NCBI RefSeq assembly: GCF_000314995.1
Contig: NZ_BAEO01000027.1
Location: forward strand, 1-64,000
Length of the DNA stretch: 64,000 nt
DNA from: Paraglaciecola arctica BSs20135
Lineage (GTDB): Bacteria; Pseudomonadota; Gammaproteobacteria; Enterobacterales; Alteromonadaceae
Direction of reading: 5' to 3'
Shown here: positions 29,280 through 39,534 of the stretch, one piece after another
Layout of the letters: each line of letters starts with the position of its first letter
Position numbering within the stretch: the stretch's first letter is position 1
Program-made: the position numbers and the translations under genes
Notes under the pieces: model-generated
Databases searched by the model: none
What the model saw: the letters and a program-made list of their open reading frames with translations, nothing else
Told to the model about the DNA's origin: nothing

Positions 29280-30124
29280 GACGTCCGTCTATATTCAGCA
29301 ACAACTGAATTAGTTTTTTCTAAGGTTTGACGACCTTGGCGAGATGATTGGGTGATGGCAATAAACAGAATATCAATAATAAACTCTTGTGCTGTTCGGG
29401 CTAATATTGATGATAAACGTGCAGATTCTTCATCAGCAATAGAATAGAGTTTTACATCTGCCAGATCCGAAATGGGGTTGCTACCATAACGAGTAATAGA
29501 AATAACTTTGCAATGATTCTTTTTGGCTTGGCTTACTACATTAATAATTTCTTTGGTGCTTCCAGACTCACTAATAGCAAAGACTAAGTCGTTGTCAGAC
29601 AAAGTACTGGCAAATGCAAGTTGCACATGGGCGTCTGGTTCTTCAATTGCTAAAATACCTAACTTTTGCAATTTATACGAAAAATCCTTACCCACCAAAG
29701 CAGAACCGCCCAAACCACAAATCAAAATGCGTTTGGATGACTTCAATATCTCTACTGCCGCTAAAAAGGCTTTTTCATCATTTAATTTTTGGGTTTCATT
29801 TAATACTGAAACTTTACTGCTGAGCAATTTATCGGACATCTGGCTAAAACTGTCATTGATGTTTATTTTTCCGTGCAAGGTGTTACTGGTTGGTACGGTA
29901 TTCACCGCATCAATAATACCCAATTTAAAAGCTGGATAACCTTTATAACCGAGTTTCTGAGCAAACTTTACTACACTTGATTGGCTTACCCCAACCACAT
30001 TAGCTAATTCTTGAGAAGATAGTTCGCGAATAGCATTAGATGAGCCTAAGGCAAATTTGGCTAGCTTTAACTCGCTGCTCGACAACGACCCTTTTAAGGC
30101 TTTTATTTTAGTAAAGGTAGACAT
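29276..30124 (-). CDS. murR: RpiR family regulator, MurR-like
   Basis: 282 residues: an N-terminal RpiR helix-turn-helix (SSQELANVVGVSQSSVVKFAQKLG) and a C-terminal SIS phosphosugar-binding domain (ILICGLGGSALVGKDFSYKL, VFAISESGSTKEIINV). MurR of E. coli, of the same architecture, represses mur genes and is relieved by MurNAc-6-P. Convergent with murQ-namZ, so it probably senses MurNAc-6-P or GlcNAc-6-P and controls this locus. The symbol is by context; the exact ligand is inferred. Confidence 0.85.
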   Translation of the reverse strand: MSTFTKIKALKGSLSSSELKLAKFALGSSNAIRELSSQELANVVGVSQSSVVKFAQKLGYKGYPAFKLGIIDAVNTVPTSNTLHGKININDSFSQMSDKLLSSKVSVLNETQKLNDEKAFLAAVEILKSSKRILICGLGGSALVGKDFSYKLQKLGILAIEEPDAHVQLAFASTLSDNDLVFAISESGSTKEIINVVSQAKKNHCKVISITRYGSNPISDLADVKLYSIADEESARLSSILARTAQEFIIDILFIAITQSSRQGRQTLEKTNSVVAEYRRTS

Positions 30125-30198
30125 GAAAACTCATAAATTATTTTAGCTTCAAATTAATTGTAAGTGTAACCCAAAGAAACTTGATTAATAAACGAAAA

Positions 30199-30274
30199 TA
30201 AACATTAATCTAGCGTTAAAGCCTGTTTTAAACATTAATATGTGCCTTCAAAAACATTACTATTCTAATTATTC
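30199..30274. promoter_or_regulatory. Direct repeats and inverted motif upstream of the RpiR gene
   Basis: TAAACATTAAT occurs at 30199-30209 and again at 30229-30239, exactly 30 bp (about three helical turns) apart, 75-115 bases upstream of the regulator start. Further up, 30261-30274 reads TATTCTAATTATTC, part of the 13-mer shared with the symporter promoter. Possible autoregulatory region; not proven. Confidence 0.25.
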
Positions 30275-30358
30275 ATATTATGTATAATTTTTTAGTTGTA
30301 TAAAGTTTTACATTTATTCAAGGCATTGAAATGCGAGTTTTTTTAACCTGTTATAACT

Positions 30359-31568
30359 CTACACTTTCCAAAATATGCGTTTCCGATAAAGCCAATACAT
30401 AAATATATAAGACAAAACTAGAAAGCTTAACGCAAACAGCAAAGAGCCATTTAGGGACCCAAACAAGGGCCGGAAAACATGCACAAACAACCAAGTTTTT
30501 AGGGATGTTTCACCAATAGGCCACATAATTAATAAACGTGCGACCACACCAGCGAACATAAAAAAGGCGATACTGTTAGCACCAAAAACCACAAAGGGAG
30601 CACTCCAATAAGTGATTTTTTTTGCTATCTAAGATAAAAATCAAACTCGCTAACACTAAACATGCATAGGCGCTGGTAAGCAGTACATAACTCGAGGTCC
30701 AAAGGGCTTTGTTGATGGGAAAATAACCGTGCCACAACTCACCCAGCAGCACACCAATACTACCCAAGACAAGAAGTACTATGGTTTTGTTACGGGTATT
30801 TAGTGATGACTGAGTGAGTAGATAACCCACTAACATACCTGAAATGCCACTGGCAACCGCAGGCAGGGTACTAAGTATGCCTTCAGGATCAAAGGCAAAG
30901 GGCGTCGCAGATGAATAATAAAGATGCGGCGCAGCAAATAACCATGAATCTAACCAGGCACTCAGGTTATTACCAAATTCAAGTAAACCACTATATGAGT
31001 TGCCTGCGTTGTCGTAATAAGGAATAGCGGCTAACGCTAACCAATAAAGTAGCAAGATCCCAACAAAACTCACCAATAGGCCACGTTTTGATAAAAACAA
31101 CCACATCAAAACGCAGATGAAATAGACTACCGCAATACGCTGTAGCACTCCCATAAAACGTATGTTCAGTAGTCTCTGTTCAACCCAGTTATAATGTTCA
31201 GCGCCAAAATCATAATAAAATAAGGCTAAAAACCAACCAAGTAAAACTAACTTAAAGGTTCTGAGTAATGCTTGTTTTATGATGCTAGAACGGCTGGTGC
31301 CACTAGCCAGCATACGCTGACCAGACAGCTGAATAGATACTCCAACAATAAAGATAAAGAACGGAAAAATCAGATCCGTCAATGTCCATCCATGCCACTG
31401 GGCATGGCGCATTGGTCCGTATATATGTTGCCAACTACCTGGGTTGTTTACCAAAATCATGGCGGTAATAGTAATGCCACGAAACACGTCTAAGGCAAGT
31501 AAACGATTACCAGGCTGTTGACCTAAGATAGCTTGGCAGTGTGATCTTATTGCTGTGGCTAACATCAT
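30359..31568 (-). pseudogene. nagX: nagX-like membrane acyltransferase gene, frameshifted at an A8 tract
   Basis: Two open frames (31568-30576 and 30592-30359) together encode one NagX/DUF5009 protein of about 402 residues. The break is at a run of eight A on the coding strand (30616-30623): read with seven A, the frame continues SKKITYWSAPFVVFGANSIA into the second part with its final helices and the family-typical C-terminus LYRKRIFWKV. The intact paralog at 48616 aligns across the joint. NagX is a polytopic inner-membrane protein related to heparan N-acetyltransferase, tied to GlcNAc uptake. It starts 9 bases after nagZ. Decay, sequencing error and slippage expression are all possible. Confidence 0.85.
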
Positions 31569-31577
31569 AATTGACTC

Positions 31578-33455
31578 TTATAGTTCGATAGAAACCGGCA
31601 AACTACCCGTTGCGATTATTTTTCCAGTAATAACATCTGCTAAGGCATTATAGATTGCGCCATTATATTGGGTGATGAAGCGTCCATAATCGTCCATATA
31701 TTCAGTTTTATTCAAGTTATAAGCAAAGCTTGCCAATATTACGTCTGCATACTCAGCAAACAATCCAACATTATAAGGGGTACGCAGACTTATAAAAATG
31801 GTGGTTTTACCTTGTGTTTTGGCCGCTTGCAGTTGCGCCAATTGTTGGCTTAGTTGTAATTCCTTTGGGGTTCTTTGACGCCAGGATTGAATATCATCCA
31901 TACCACCCAATTCAGCTAAACTTTGGTTTGGCGAGATATCTGCAGCGATCAACACATCTGCTTGTTCAAATAACGCAAGATTGGCAGTGGTATTACTACT
32001 GGCTAAACTACTACAGCTAATATGCACAGCAGGTAGTCGCGTTTTAAGAGCAAAGGTTAAAGCCATACATTTAGTGGTGTCTGGCATACTTAAATGAATA
32101 TTATTTACCTTGTTACTAACCGGCAGTACGTTATTGTTTTTGATTTGCACAATAGTACTGTTGGCTAATGCTTGTTCTACCTGACGATGTTGTTTGCTGC
32201 CTAAGGTATTTTGGGCTTGTTCTATAGCCTGTTCTAGAGGTAAAGCATTGCCTTGAGCAAGCTGATACTGGCTCTTGGCCTGCTCAATTCGTTGCGCAGA
32301 TTCTACTATTTCTTGGCGACTTAAACGCCCTTTGTGCACGGCTCTAACCACGTCATCAATGAGTTTATTCAGATCTTTAATATCTGCTGGACGCCTAATA
32401 GTGAGGGGCATTAAGGCAATATCTGCTCCGGCTGCAAATGTTTTAATCACCGCTTCGGTTTGATCAAAATAATGGGCTATGCCTGCCATATTTAAGGCGT
32501 CGGTTACTATGACGCCTTTAAAACCCATTTTGTTACGCAACAAATCCGTTAATATTTTCCGTGACATGGTTGCCGGCAAAATACTCGCTTCGCCCTCTTT
32601 GTTAGTAAATTCTGTATTGTCTAATTCTGGATATTGAATGTGCGCGGTCATGATCATCGCGGGTGAGTCATGCTCGATAGCATAGGAAAAAGGTAATAAA
32701 TCAGAATTTTCAATTTGCAGTAAATCATGATCCACCCGTGGTAAGCCGGTATGGCTATCTACGCTAGTATCACCGTGGCCAGGGAAGTGTTTTAAGGTCG
32801 CCAACATGCCTTGGCTTTGCATGGCTGCGAGTTGTACTCTGCCAAGTTCAGCTACTACCTTAGCTTCTTCGCCGTATGAACGTACATTGATCACCGGATT
32901 AAGTGGATTAACGTTCACATCCACAGTTGGCGCAAAATTAAGGTTAAATCCCAGTGACATTAATTCTTTGGCCATGATCTCGCCACTTTCACGAGCAAAC
33001 TTGCCTCCGTGTTTGGCATAGGTTGCGCCAATGGCCATATTACCAGCAAATGAGGTGCCCAAATTTTGTGGTATACGTACTACGCGGCCGCCTTCTTGAT
33101 CGATAGCAATAAACAGGGGAGGGTGGCCTGCAGCCTTAGCGGCTTGTTGTAAGGCATAGTTGAGGGTCAGTATTTGGCTAATGTCTTGTAAATTTTCAGC
33201 AAACAAAATAACCCCACCTATGCCTGTATCAGCAATCATATCGACTAAAGGTGGCAGCAATTCGATTAAAGGAGTTCGGCAAGTTTCTGCGGTATCAGCA
33301 TCCTCACAAAAATAGCGCAGATCTATCATCAATTTTTGGGCGACTGATTGTTTTAATAAAGGATCTTCTTTTGTTTTTACAGCGCAAGATGTACTCATTA
33401 ACAGAGCTAAGAAGATTGAAGTTTTGATCACTGTATGGGGTATTTTTATTAACAT
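31578..33455 (-). CDS. nagZ: Beta-N-acetylglucosaminidase, GH3 two-domain lipoprotein
   Basis: 625 residues with a lipobox (ALLMSTSC). The N-terminal GH3 barrel carries FIAIDQEGGRVVRIP, the NagZ signature KHFPGHGDTSVDSHTGLP with its mobile His-Asp loop, and the nucleophile in VVTDALNMAGI; an additional C-terminal domain (about residues 430-625) follows. This two-domain exported form is like Bacillus subtilis NagZ (642 aa), not the 340-residue cytosolic E. coli enzyme. It removes terminal GlcNAc from muropeptides or glycan ends in the envelope. It is in an operon with nagX and downstream of the TonB receptor. Confidence 0.93.
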   Translation of the reverse strand: MLIKIPHTVIKTSIFLALLMSTSCAVKTKEDPLLKQSVAQKLMIDLRYFCEDADTAETCRTPLIELLPPLVDMIADTGIGGVILFAENLQDISQILTLNYALQQAAKAAGHPPLFIAIDQEGGRVVRIPQNLGTSFAGNMAIGATYAKHGGKFARESGEIMAKELMSLGFNLNFAPTVDVNVNPLNPVINVRSYGEEAKVVAELGRVQLAAMQSQGMLATLKHFPGHGDTSVDSHTGLPRVDHDLLQIENSDLLPFSYAIEHDSPAMIMTAHIQYPELDNTEFTNKEGEASILPATMSRKILTDLLRNKMGFKGVIVTDALNMAGIAHYFDQTEAVIKTFAAGADIALMPLTIRRPADIKDLNKLIDDVVRAVHKGRLSRQEIVESAQRIEQAKSQYQLAQGNALPLEQAIEQAQNTLGSKQHRQVEQALANSTIVQIKNNNVLPVSNKVNNIHLSMPDTTKCMALTFALKTRLPAVHISCSSLASSNTTANLALFEQADVLIAADISPNQSLAELGGMDDIQSWRQRTPKELQLSQQLAQLQAAKTQGKTTIFISLRTPYNVGLFAEYADVILASFAYNLNKTEYMDDYGRFITQYNGAIYNALADVITGKIIATGSLPVSIEL

Positions 33456-33571
33456 GCTTTTACTACTTATTCAAACTTATGGATCCGCTTTATTAGCAAT
33501 GTAGCAGACTTATTTGCAAAAATAAATTATTACATATAAATCACAAATGTTGAATTTTATATTTATGATTA

Positions 33572-33606
33572 AATATAAAAAATCCCCGCATTAGCGAGGA
33601 TTTTAT
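33572..33606. terminator. Terminator after the large TonB receptor gene
   Basis: ATCCCCGC (33582-33589) pairs with GCGAGGAT (33594-33601) with G-U tolerance around a 4-base loop. On the minus strand it is followed by a run of six T; it is 37 bases beyond the receptor stop at 33638. The nagZ-nagX pair below it therefore probably needs its own promoter or read-through. Confidence 0.8.
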
Positions 33607-33637
33607 CTATAAACAGTTTAAATGACCTTCTTTACTA

Positions 33638-36600
33638 CTAAAAACCAATATTCACTGTCAACTGAACCCTGCGAGGTGTGATCGAGTTTTTAGCCTCACC
33701 AAAAGTATCATTTGAAACATAGGGGTCATAGTTATAACCCGTTTGCTTATCAAAGATATTGTACACTTCAGCTGTAAACTTCATGACTAAATCATCTGTT
33801 ATATCGAAGTTCTGGGTATAGTTTGCATCCAATTGCCAGTGGCTAGGCTCACGTCGGCTACCAGCAGGCTCTGAATAACGAATAGTTGAGCTACCAAATC
33901 CATATGCTGTACCATCCCATGCTTCCCATACATCACCAGATTGGTAAACAAAGTTAAAGCCAATGTCTGCATTCCAATCGGTGGTATAATAGCCCATCGC
34001 TTTGAGAATATGCGGCCTATCGCCGTTTAACTTACCGTATTTACCGTCCCATAATTGTCGACCATTGCCATCTCCCAAGTTAGAAGAGCCAACAAATAAG
34101 TTAGCGTCTGAACTAGCACTGGTAATATCTTGATCGTAGTTCCCGTAATAATGGCTCCATACATAAGAAACATTTAGATAAGAATTGTCTCCAGCGTACT
34201 CACCTTCAACACTAAATTCATAATACTTATTTTCAGCGCCATCTAAATCGGCAACAACGTAGGAAGAGCCGCCCACCTCGTCACGGTATGCTTGTAGATT
34301 TTCTATATATAGACCTTTGTCGGCTATATGCGCTGGAACACCACCGAAAGGACTTGTATAGTCGCCTGCTAAACGAGCGTTATTCGGCGTATCTTCCCAT
34401 GCATGTTTAGCTGTACGTTGACGAACATGGGTACGTAATAATAATTCGTTAGAAATAGCTTTAGTTGCACCTATAGTGATTTCATCTGTGCGACGTGGCT
34501 TCATATTAGGCTGGAAAAATTTACCAGATGAACCTGCTGCATCGGTATCACCAAGATACGCGCCATTTTCATCAAAATAGACGTTTTTACTTCTTCTCGT
34601 ATTCCGAGCCCAAGATGCCGCTCTGGCAAGTGATGACACATCAGGGTTATAACTGGAGTAATTTGCAAACACAGTATCTTCATCGTTATAAGCCCAAATA
34701 ATACCTAGACGCGGTTGGATCATATCTGCAAAATCAACTTCATACATTTTGTATTTATGGCCTGGCGCTAATTCATAACCAGATACATTGTTGCTATTTT
34801 CTTTTAGACCTTGTCCATACAAAATATCTTTGCTGATTAACACACCAACATTGTACGTAAAGTCGCCATGGGTGATAGTGTCATTAATTTCAAAATTGTA
34901 GTTTTCTGAAATTGAAGTAATAGCAGGAACTGCTTCACCACTACTATCTCTTAGGCTCATTTGTTCTACTGATGCAGAATAATAAACCGGTGTCTCACCG
35001 TCAAAATCGTCAGTGGGTGAGCCACCTATAAAACTAATACTTCCCCAGCCGTTAGAAAAGCGTGCCAACACTTCCTTATTTTCTTTCCATTGAAAGCCAG
35101 CATGGATACTGTGTTCCATACCAGCTATTTCAGTGTCATGGTCTAATTTTATTTCAAAACTATCCCTGTAGTATTCTACGCTATCAATAGTATTGTCAGC
35201 GCCAATGCTACCGCCACCCGCTCTAACATTGTCATCATTCAGAAAACCATAGTTATCAATTAGCACTTGAGCCGCGTCGTTATCATAACCTAGGGCTACA
35301 GCATCATCATCTTGAATAGTAGGAACACGAAATAGCCCTAATTGGTCCAGTTTAGTAAGGTCCAAGCTGTCTCCAATTCGCGGGATAACATCTGGCAATA
35401 ATGTATCAGCTCGAGTAGAACCCTTATCTTCGTATTTGCTGTATTGAAAGGATAGTTCTGTATCATCATTAACTAAATAAGTCCCTTCAAACGCATAAAT
35501 TCCTATCTTGCTATATGAACCTTCTGAAGTGGAATCTTGGTCTAAAGCGCCTACGGAATCGCCTACTTTTTCCTTATCTGAGTTACGTGCACTTAGGTTA
35601 AATAATAAATCATCGGTTGGCGCCCAAGTTAACTTACCAAAAAATTCATCACGTTTTGAGTCGTTATCTTTTACGGAGCCGTAAGCCGTTTCTTTATTGG
35701 TTCTTTTTGTTTCAGGGCGAAAGTAAGAGCCGTAGAAAAACAATTCATCTTCGATTAATGGCCCACTAATACTAGTAGTGATCCATGTTTTGTTGGTATC
35801 GTATTTAGTATTATCGGTACCATCTTTGTCAGCGTATAAGCTTTTAGGTTGAGTACGGTATTCAACATTGGCGTGGAAGTCATTGGTACCAGATTTTGAT
35901 GTTGTGTTAATGCTTAAACCGCCAGAACGGTTAAAACCAATAGCTTTTGCGCCGCCTCTATCGATGGTTACATAAGCGACATCATGAGTTGATGGCTCTG
36001 ACGACAGATTACCAAACATAGGCAGGGAGATATCTACGCCGTCAAACCCGTATTTATTATCACGACCAGAACCACCTGCTGAAGGTCCTAGAACGCCATT
36101 TTCTGAATATTGAACACCGGGAATAATGGCTAATAAATCGCGATAGCTTTGACCCGAGGGGATTTTAGACACTGTTTCTTGACTAAGGGAATTCGTTAGA
36201 GATGAGTCGCCATCCCTAATGACTTTTGAGCTGGTAATATATATAACTTCAACGTCACTAATAGGTGGTGCTTCGAATGCCACGTTAATGCTAGAAGACT
36301 GATTAAGTAATACTTCAACGTCTGTTTGACGGACAGTGCCATCAGCAGACGTAAAGGTAAGTGTATATTTGCCGGGTAATAATGCAGAAAGATTGTAACT
36401 ACCGTCTGCTTTTGTTGTAACTGTACGTGGCTTAGGCATGACATTACTCGATGCAGTCACCGTAACGCCTGCAATGGTAACACCTGCAATTTCGGTACTC
36501 ACCTTACCCTTTATACTACCGGACTGTTGGGCAAGTGCCGGAGAACTCATTAGAGCACCTGTCAGCATGACGGCTGTAATGGATACGGCTGGAGCATTCC

Positions 36601-36661
36601 ATGCTCTTCGAATCGCTTGATGTATGCGCCTTTTCAAAAAACTTTTGTGTTGTGTTGACAT
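33638..36661 (-). CDS. TonB-dependent receptor with carboxypeptidase-regulatory-like domain
   Basis: 1007 residues from the ATG at 36661, chosen for AGGTGG just upstream; the frame runs 34 codons further without a site. After a long signal peptide ending SSPALAQQ there is a carboxypeptidase-regulatory-like beta domain (about residues 45-130), a TonB-box-like EVIYITSSKV, plug domain, and a large barrel ending VNIGF. This Oar-like class imports or senses oligomers in marine Gammaproteobacteria. It heads the nagZ-nagX strand and is divergent from the amidase operon, so its probable ligands are muropeptides or glycan fragments. That specificity is inferred from context only. Confidence 0.9.
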   Translation of the reverse strand: MSTQHKSFLKRRIHQAIRRAWNAPAVSITAVMLTGALMSSPALAQQSGSIKGKVSTEIAGVTIAGVTVTASSNVMPKPRTVTTKADGSYNLSALLPGKYTLTFTSADGTVRQTDVEVLLNQSSSINVAFEAPPISDVEVIYITSSKVIRDGDSSLTNSLSQETVSKIPSGQSYRDLLAIIPGVQYSENGVLGPSAGGSGRDNKYGFDGVDISLPMFGNLSSEPSTHDVAYVTIDRGGAKAIGFNRSGGLSINTTSKSGTNDFHANVEYRTQPKSLYADKDGTDNTKYDTNKTWITTSISGPLIEDELFFYGSYFRPETKRTNKETAYGSVKDNDSKRDEFFGKLTWAPTDDLLFNLSARNSDKEKVGDSVGALDQDSTSEGSYSKIGIYAFEGTYLVNDDTELSFQYSKYEDKGSTRADTLLPDVIPRIGDSLDLTKLDQLGLFRVPTIQDDDAVALGYDNDAAQVLIDNYGFLNDDNVRAGGGSIGADNTIDSVEYYRDSFEIKLDHDTEIAGMEHSIHAGFQWKENKEVLARFSNGWGSISFIGGSPTDDFDGETPVYYSASVEQMSLRDSSGEAVPAITSISENYNFEINDTITHGDFTYNVGVLISKDILYGQGLKENSNNVSGYELAPGHKYKMYEVDFADMIQPRLGIIWAYNDEDTVFANYSSYNPDVSSLARAASWARNTRRSKNVYFDENGAYLGDTDAAGSSGKFFQPNMKPRRTDEITIGATKAISNELLLRTHVRQRTAKHAWEDTPNNARLAGDYTSPFGGVPAHIADKGLYIENLQAYRDEVGGSSYVVADLDGAENKYYEFSVEGEYAGDNSYLNVSYVWSHYYGNYDQDITSASSDANLFVGSSNLGDGNGRQLWDGKYGKLNGDRPHILKAMGYYTTDWNADIGFNFVYQSGDVWEAWDGTAYGFGSSTIRYSEPAGSRREPSHWQLDANYTQNFDITDDLVMKFTAEVYNIFDKQTGYNYDPYVSNDTFGEAKNSITPRRVQLTVNIGF

Positions 36662-37032
36662 GTGTTCCACCTGATATTTTTTAATTATGCTTTTAACGGC
36701 TTTCTTACTTATTTCGTTCCGTTTTACGTATGCTACTCTAAGTTTTACTAAGAGCCCCTTCATTTAACAAATAATACCTAAGAACGTCAAGAATAATATT
36801 TTCCAATTATAATGATTAGAAGTAATAAATTATCCTTTGATTAAAGTCGGTAATAAGTAGGCGGAATATTGTTATAAAACGCTGATATAGGCTCTGCAGT
36901 AGAATTGAAGAGGATCTATATGGCAAGAATATTTCTAATAATCAGTTACAATCTAATGAAAATTGTGTGTAGAATATTTATTCACAAGGTTTGTATTTTT
37001 TATAATTATTTATTCTTTAGTTGGGATTTTCC
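36662..37032. promoter_or_regulatory. Divergent promoter region between receptor and amidase operons
   Basis: 371 AT-rich bases with no gene on either strand. It must hold the promoters for the minus-strand receptor and the plus-strand amidase series. Candidate operator-like pieces are GAATAATATTTTC (36791-36803) and GAATATTTATTC (36972-36983), both variants of the motif seen upstream of nhaC, the symporter and the kinase. No hairpin or leader peptide stands out. Confidence 0.45.
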
Positions 37033-39525
37033 ATGAAACAGCGCGCACTATTTACATTTTCTCGTTTGGTCAATCTGCGAACAGGCGGTAAATCACTGGG
37101 ATTTTTTGGCATATTTTTACTGATAGTCAGTTGTTCAAACCTGCCACTTTCTTACATGCAGTCTAAAAATTATAGCCAACGTATTAAATTTTTAGTCATG
37201 CACTACACCGCCATTGATTACCAAAAGTCAGTTAGGGCGCTGGTAGATGAAGGTGGCTTAAGTTCTCATTACCTTATTCCAGAACGTAATGACCCCAGCT
37301 ACCAAGATACAGACTTAAAAGTCATACAGTTAGTTGAGGAATCAGGCAGGGCTTGGCATGCAGGCAACAGTTATTGGCAAGGTCGCGAAGATTTAAATGA
37401 CCAAAGCATCGGTATTGAAATTGTTAACGTACCCCATTGTATGCGGGACACCGCTTCAATGAACGCACTAAAACGTGAAAATTCCCCTGACCGACTGTGT
37501 GTGTTTCCAGATTACGACCCTAAACAAATTGAATTATTGATTACCTTATCAAAAGACATTTTGAAACGTAATCCTGATATCTTACCCACTGCGATAGTCG
37601 GACATTCTGATATTGCGGCCACCCGTAAAAATGACCCCGGCCCGCGCTTTCCTTGGTACCAACTTTACCAAGCCGGCATAGGTGCTTGGTATGACAATGA
37701 CACCCTAAAAAAATATTGGGAAATGTTTAATCATTCGCCCCTGAGTATTGGTTTAATGCAAAATGCATTAAGTCGTTATGGTTACGGTATTACTGAAACA
37801 GGCATAGTCGATGGCGCCACAGTGGATACCTTATCCGCTTTTCAAATGCACTTTTTACCTTGGTCGGTTAGCGGCAAACTAGACAGCAAAACCGCAGCAA
37901 CCTTATTTGCTTTAATCGAAAAATATTTTCCTGAACGTATTGAAGCTTTGTTACGCCGTTATGAAGCTGAAAAACATCCCATCAAGGCCGCGACTAACTT
38001 AGGTTTTTATCAGCTGAATGAAACTTTTCCAAATGTTGAACGTAGCACCCGTGAATGGGTCAATGATCGCTCTGTATTTAAGGCATATAAGGGCAAAGGG
38101 CAGATTATTATCGATAATGTTGATGCCCAAAGTGCCGATATCTACATCAATGGCCAAAAGCTCAATATTGAAACTTCATTACAAGCTTACCAGCGATATG
38201 AATATAGCTTGGCAAGGCGCACTAAAGACGGCGAAAATACTTTAAAGATTAAAAACGTTTTGCCGGAAGGCAGTAGTCTAAATGTGATGATCCCTTTTCC
38301 AACTCTGCAGGATACAAGCACCAAAAACCAAGGGCGATTTTCTAAAGTTGATGAATTGATTAATAGTGATGTTGCATCAGGGTTTCCTGGTGCAGTTTTA
38401 CTAGTCGTAAAAGACGGGAAAATTATTAAGCGCAGTGCTTATGGTGATGCCCGAAAGTTTGCTGATGGTGGCCAACCACTTGAAAAATCATTCAAGATGC
38501 AAACCACTCAAATATTTGATTTAGCCTCCAATACTAAAATGTTTGCCACCAATTTTGCTTTGATGAAATTAGTGTCTGAAGGCAAGATTGATGTAACAAA
38601 CCCCATCAATCAATATTTACCTGAGTATCAAGGCCAAGGACGAGAAAGTCGTTTAGTGCGTGATTTAATGACTCACACTGCGGGTTATTCACCACAAGTG
38701 CGTTTTTTCACTAAAGATAACCATCTAGGGCCTCGTTTTTTTTCACAAAACAAACAACAAACAGAACATTTATTGCTAAGCCGTGTGCCCTTTGAAACTG
38801 GCCGTCAAAATAAGGCCGTCTACAGTGACACTGATTATATGTTGTTGGGTTTATTGATAGAACGGGTAACCAATATGCCACTCGACCGTTATGTTGAACA
38901 AGAGATTTATCACCCGTTAAAGTTAAATAATACCCTGTTCAATCCATTGCAAAAAGGTTTTGCAAAACAACAGTTCGCCGCCACTGAAATTCAGGGAAAT
39001 ACCCGCGGCGGTACGGTTGATTTCGACAATGTGCGCACTTATGTATTGCAAGGAGAAGTACACGACGAAAAAGCCTATCACTCTTTTGCTGGTGTGGCTG
39101 GACACGCTGGATTATTTTCTGATGTTGACGATTTAGCAGTGCTGGCTCAAACCTTACTTAATGGTGGTGGTTATGGGCCAATAAAAGTGTTTGATCGCGC
39201 GGTATTAGATAAGTTTATTAAGCCAGAAGAGGGCGACAGTAGTTTTGGCCTTGGCTGGCGTCGTGCCGATCATGGGCAAAATAAGTGGCACTTTGGTCCT
39301 TACGCAAGTCCTTATGCTTATGGTCACACAGGATGGACAGGCACAGTTACCGTTATTGACCCCGTTTATGATTTGGCGATTATTCTTTTAACTAATGCCC
39401 GCCACAGTGAAATTGTTGAGCGTGAAGATGGCAAGGGCCTAGCGTTTAATGGCAAGTTATTTGAAACTGGCAAATACGGTAGTATTGTGAGTTTAGTTTA
39501 TGAAGCGTTACTCGAAAATCCATAG
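37033..39525 (+). CDS. Double amidase lipoprotein: AmpD-like Amidase_2 plus PG-binding plus AmiE-like serine hydrolase
   Basis: 830 residues from the ATG at 37033 (a TTG at 37021 is in frame). Lipobox LLIVSC (Cys34). About 50-215: zinc amidase of the AmpD/Amidase_2 fold, with His57 in FLVMHYTA, GIEIVNVP and VGHSDIAATRKNDPGPRFPW. About 235-300: a peptidoglycan-binding helical repeat (MQNALSRYGYGI...TLSAFQMHFLP). About 350-430: a beta-rich linker. About 435-830: beta-lactamase-fold serine hydrolase with S499-x-x-K502 (ASNTK), Tyr597 in YSDTD and GHTGWTG. AmiE of B. subtilis, in the same fold, is a MurNAc-L-Ala amidase encoded beside nagZ and namZ. Role: cleave peptides from sugars on the cell surface or in the periplasm. 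Confidence 0.9.
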   Translation: MKQRALFTFSRLVNLRTGGKSLGFFGIFLLIVSCSNLPLSYMQSKNYSQRIKFLVMHYTAIDYQKSVRALVDEGGLSSHYLIPERNDPSYQDTDLKVIQLVEESGRAWHAGNSYWQGREDLNDQSIGIEIVNVPHCMRDTASMNALKRENSPDRLCVFPDYDPKQIELLITLSKDILKRNPDILPTAIVGHSDIAATRKNDPGPRFPWYQLYQAGIGAWYDNDTLKKYWEMFNHSPLSIGLMQNALSRYGYGITETGIVDGATVDTLSAFQMHFLPWSVSGKLDSKTAATLFALIEKYFPERIEALLRRYEAEKHPIKAATNLGFYQLNETFPNVERSTREWVNDRSVFKAYKGKGQIIIDNVDAQSADIYINGQKLNIETSLQAYQRYEYSLARRTKDGENTLKIKNVLPEGSSLNVMIPFPTLQDTSTKNQGRFSKVDELINSDVASGFPGAVLLVVKDGKIIKRSAYGDARKFADGGQPLEKSFKMQTTQIFDLASNTKMFATNFALMKLVSEGKIDVTNPINQYLPEYQGQGRESRLVRDLMTHTAGYSPQVRFFTKDNHLGPRFFSQNKQQTEHLLLSRVPFETGRQNKAVYSDTDYMLLGLLIERVTNMPLDRYVEQEIYHPLKLNNTLFNPLQKGFAKQQFAATEIQGNTRGGTVDFDNVRTYVLQGEVHDEKAYHSFAGVAGHAGLFSDVDDLAVLAQTLLNGGGYGPIKVFDRAVLDKFIKPEEGDSSFGLGWRRADHGQNKWHFGPYASPYAYGHTGWTGTVTVIDPVYDLAIILLTNARHSEIVEREDGKGLAFNGKLFETGKYGSIVSLVYEALLENP

Positions 39526-39534
39526 GAGCATGGT

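Noticed and set aside
34501-34683. Short frames opposite or within the large receptor, hexosaminidase, murA and acs genes
   Set aside because: They overlap well-supported genes in other frames, lack ribosome-binding sites, and have low-complexity translations.
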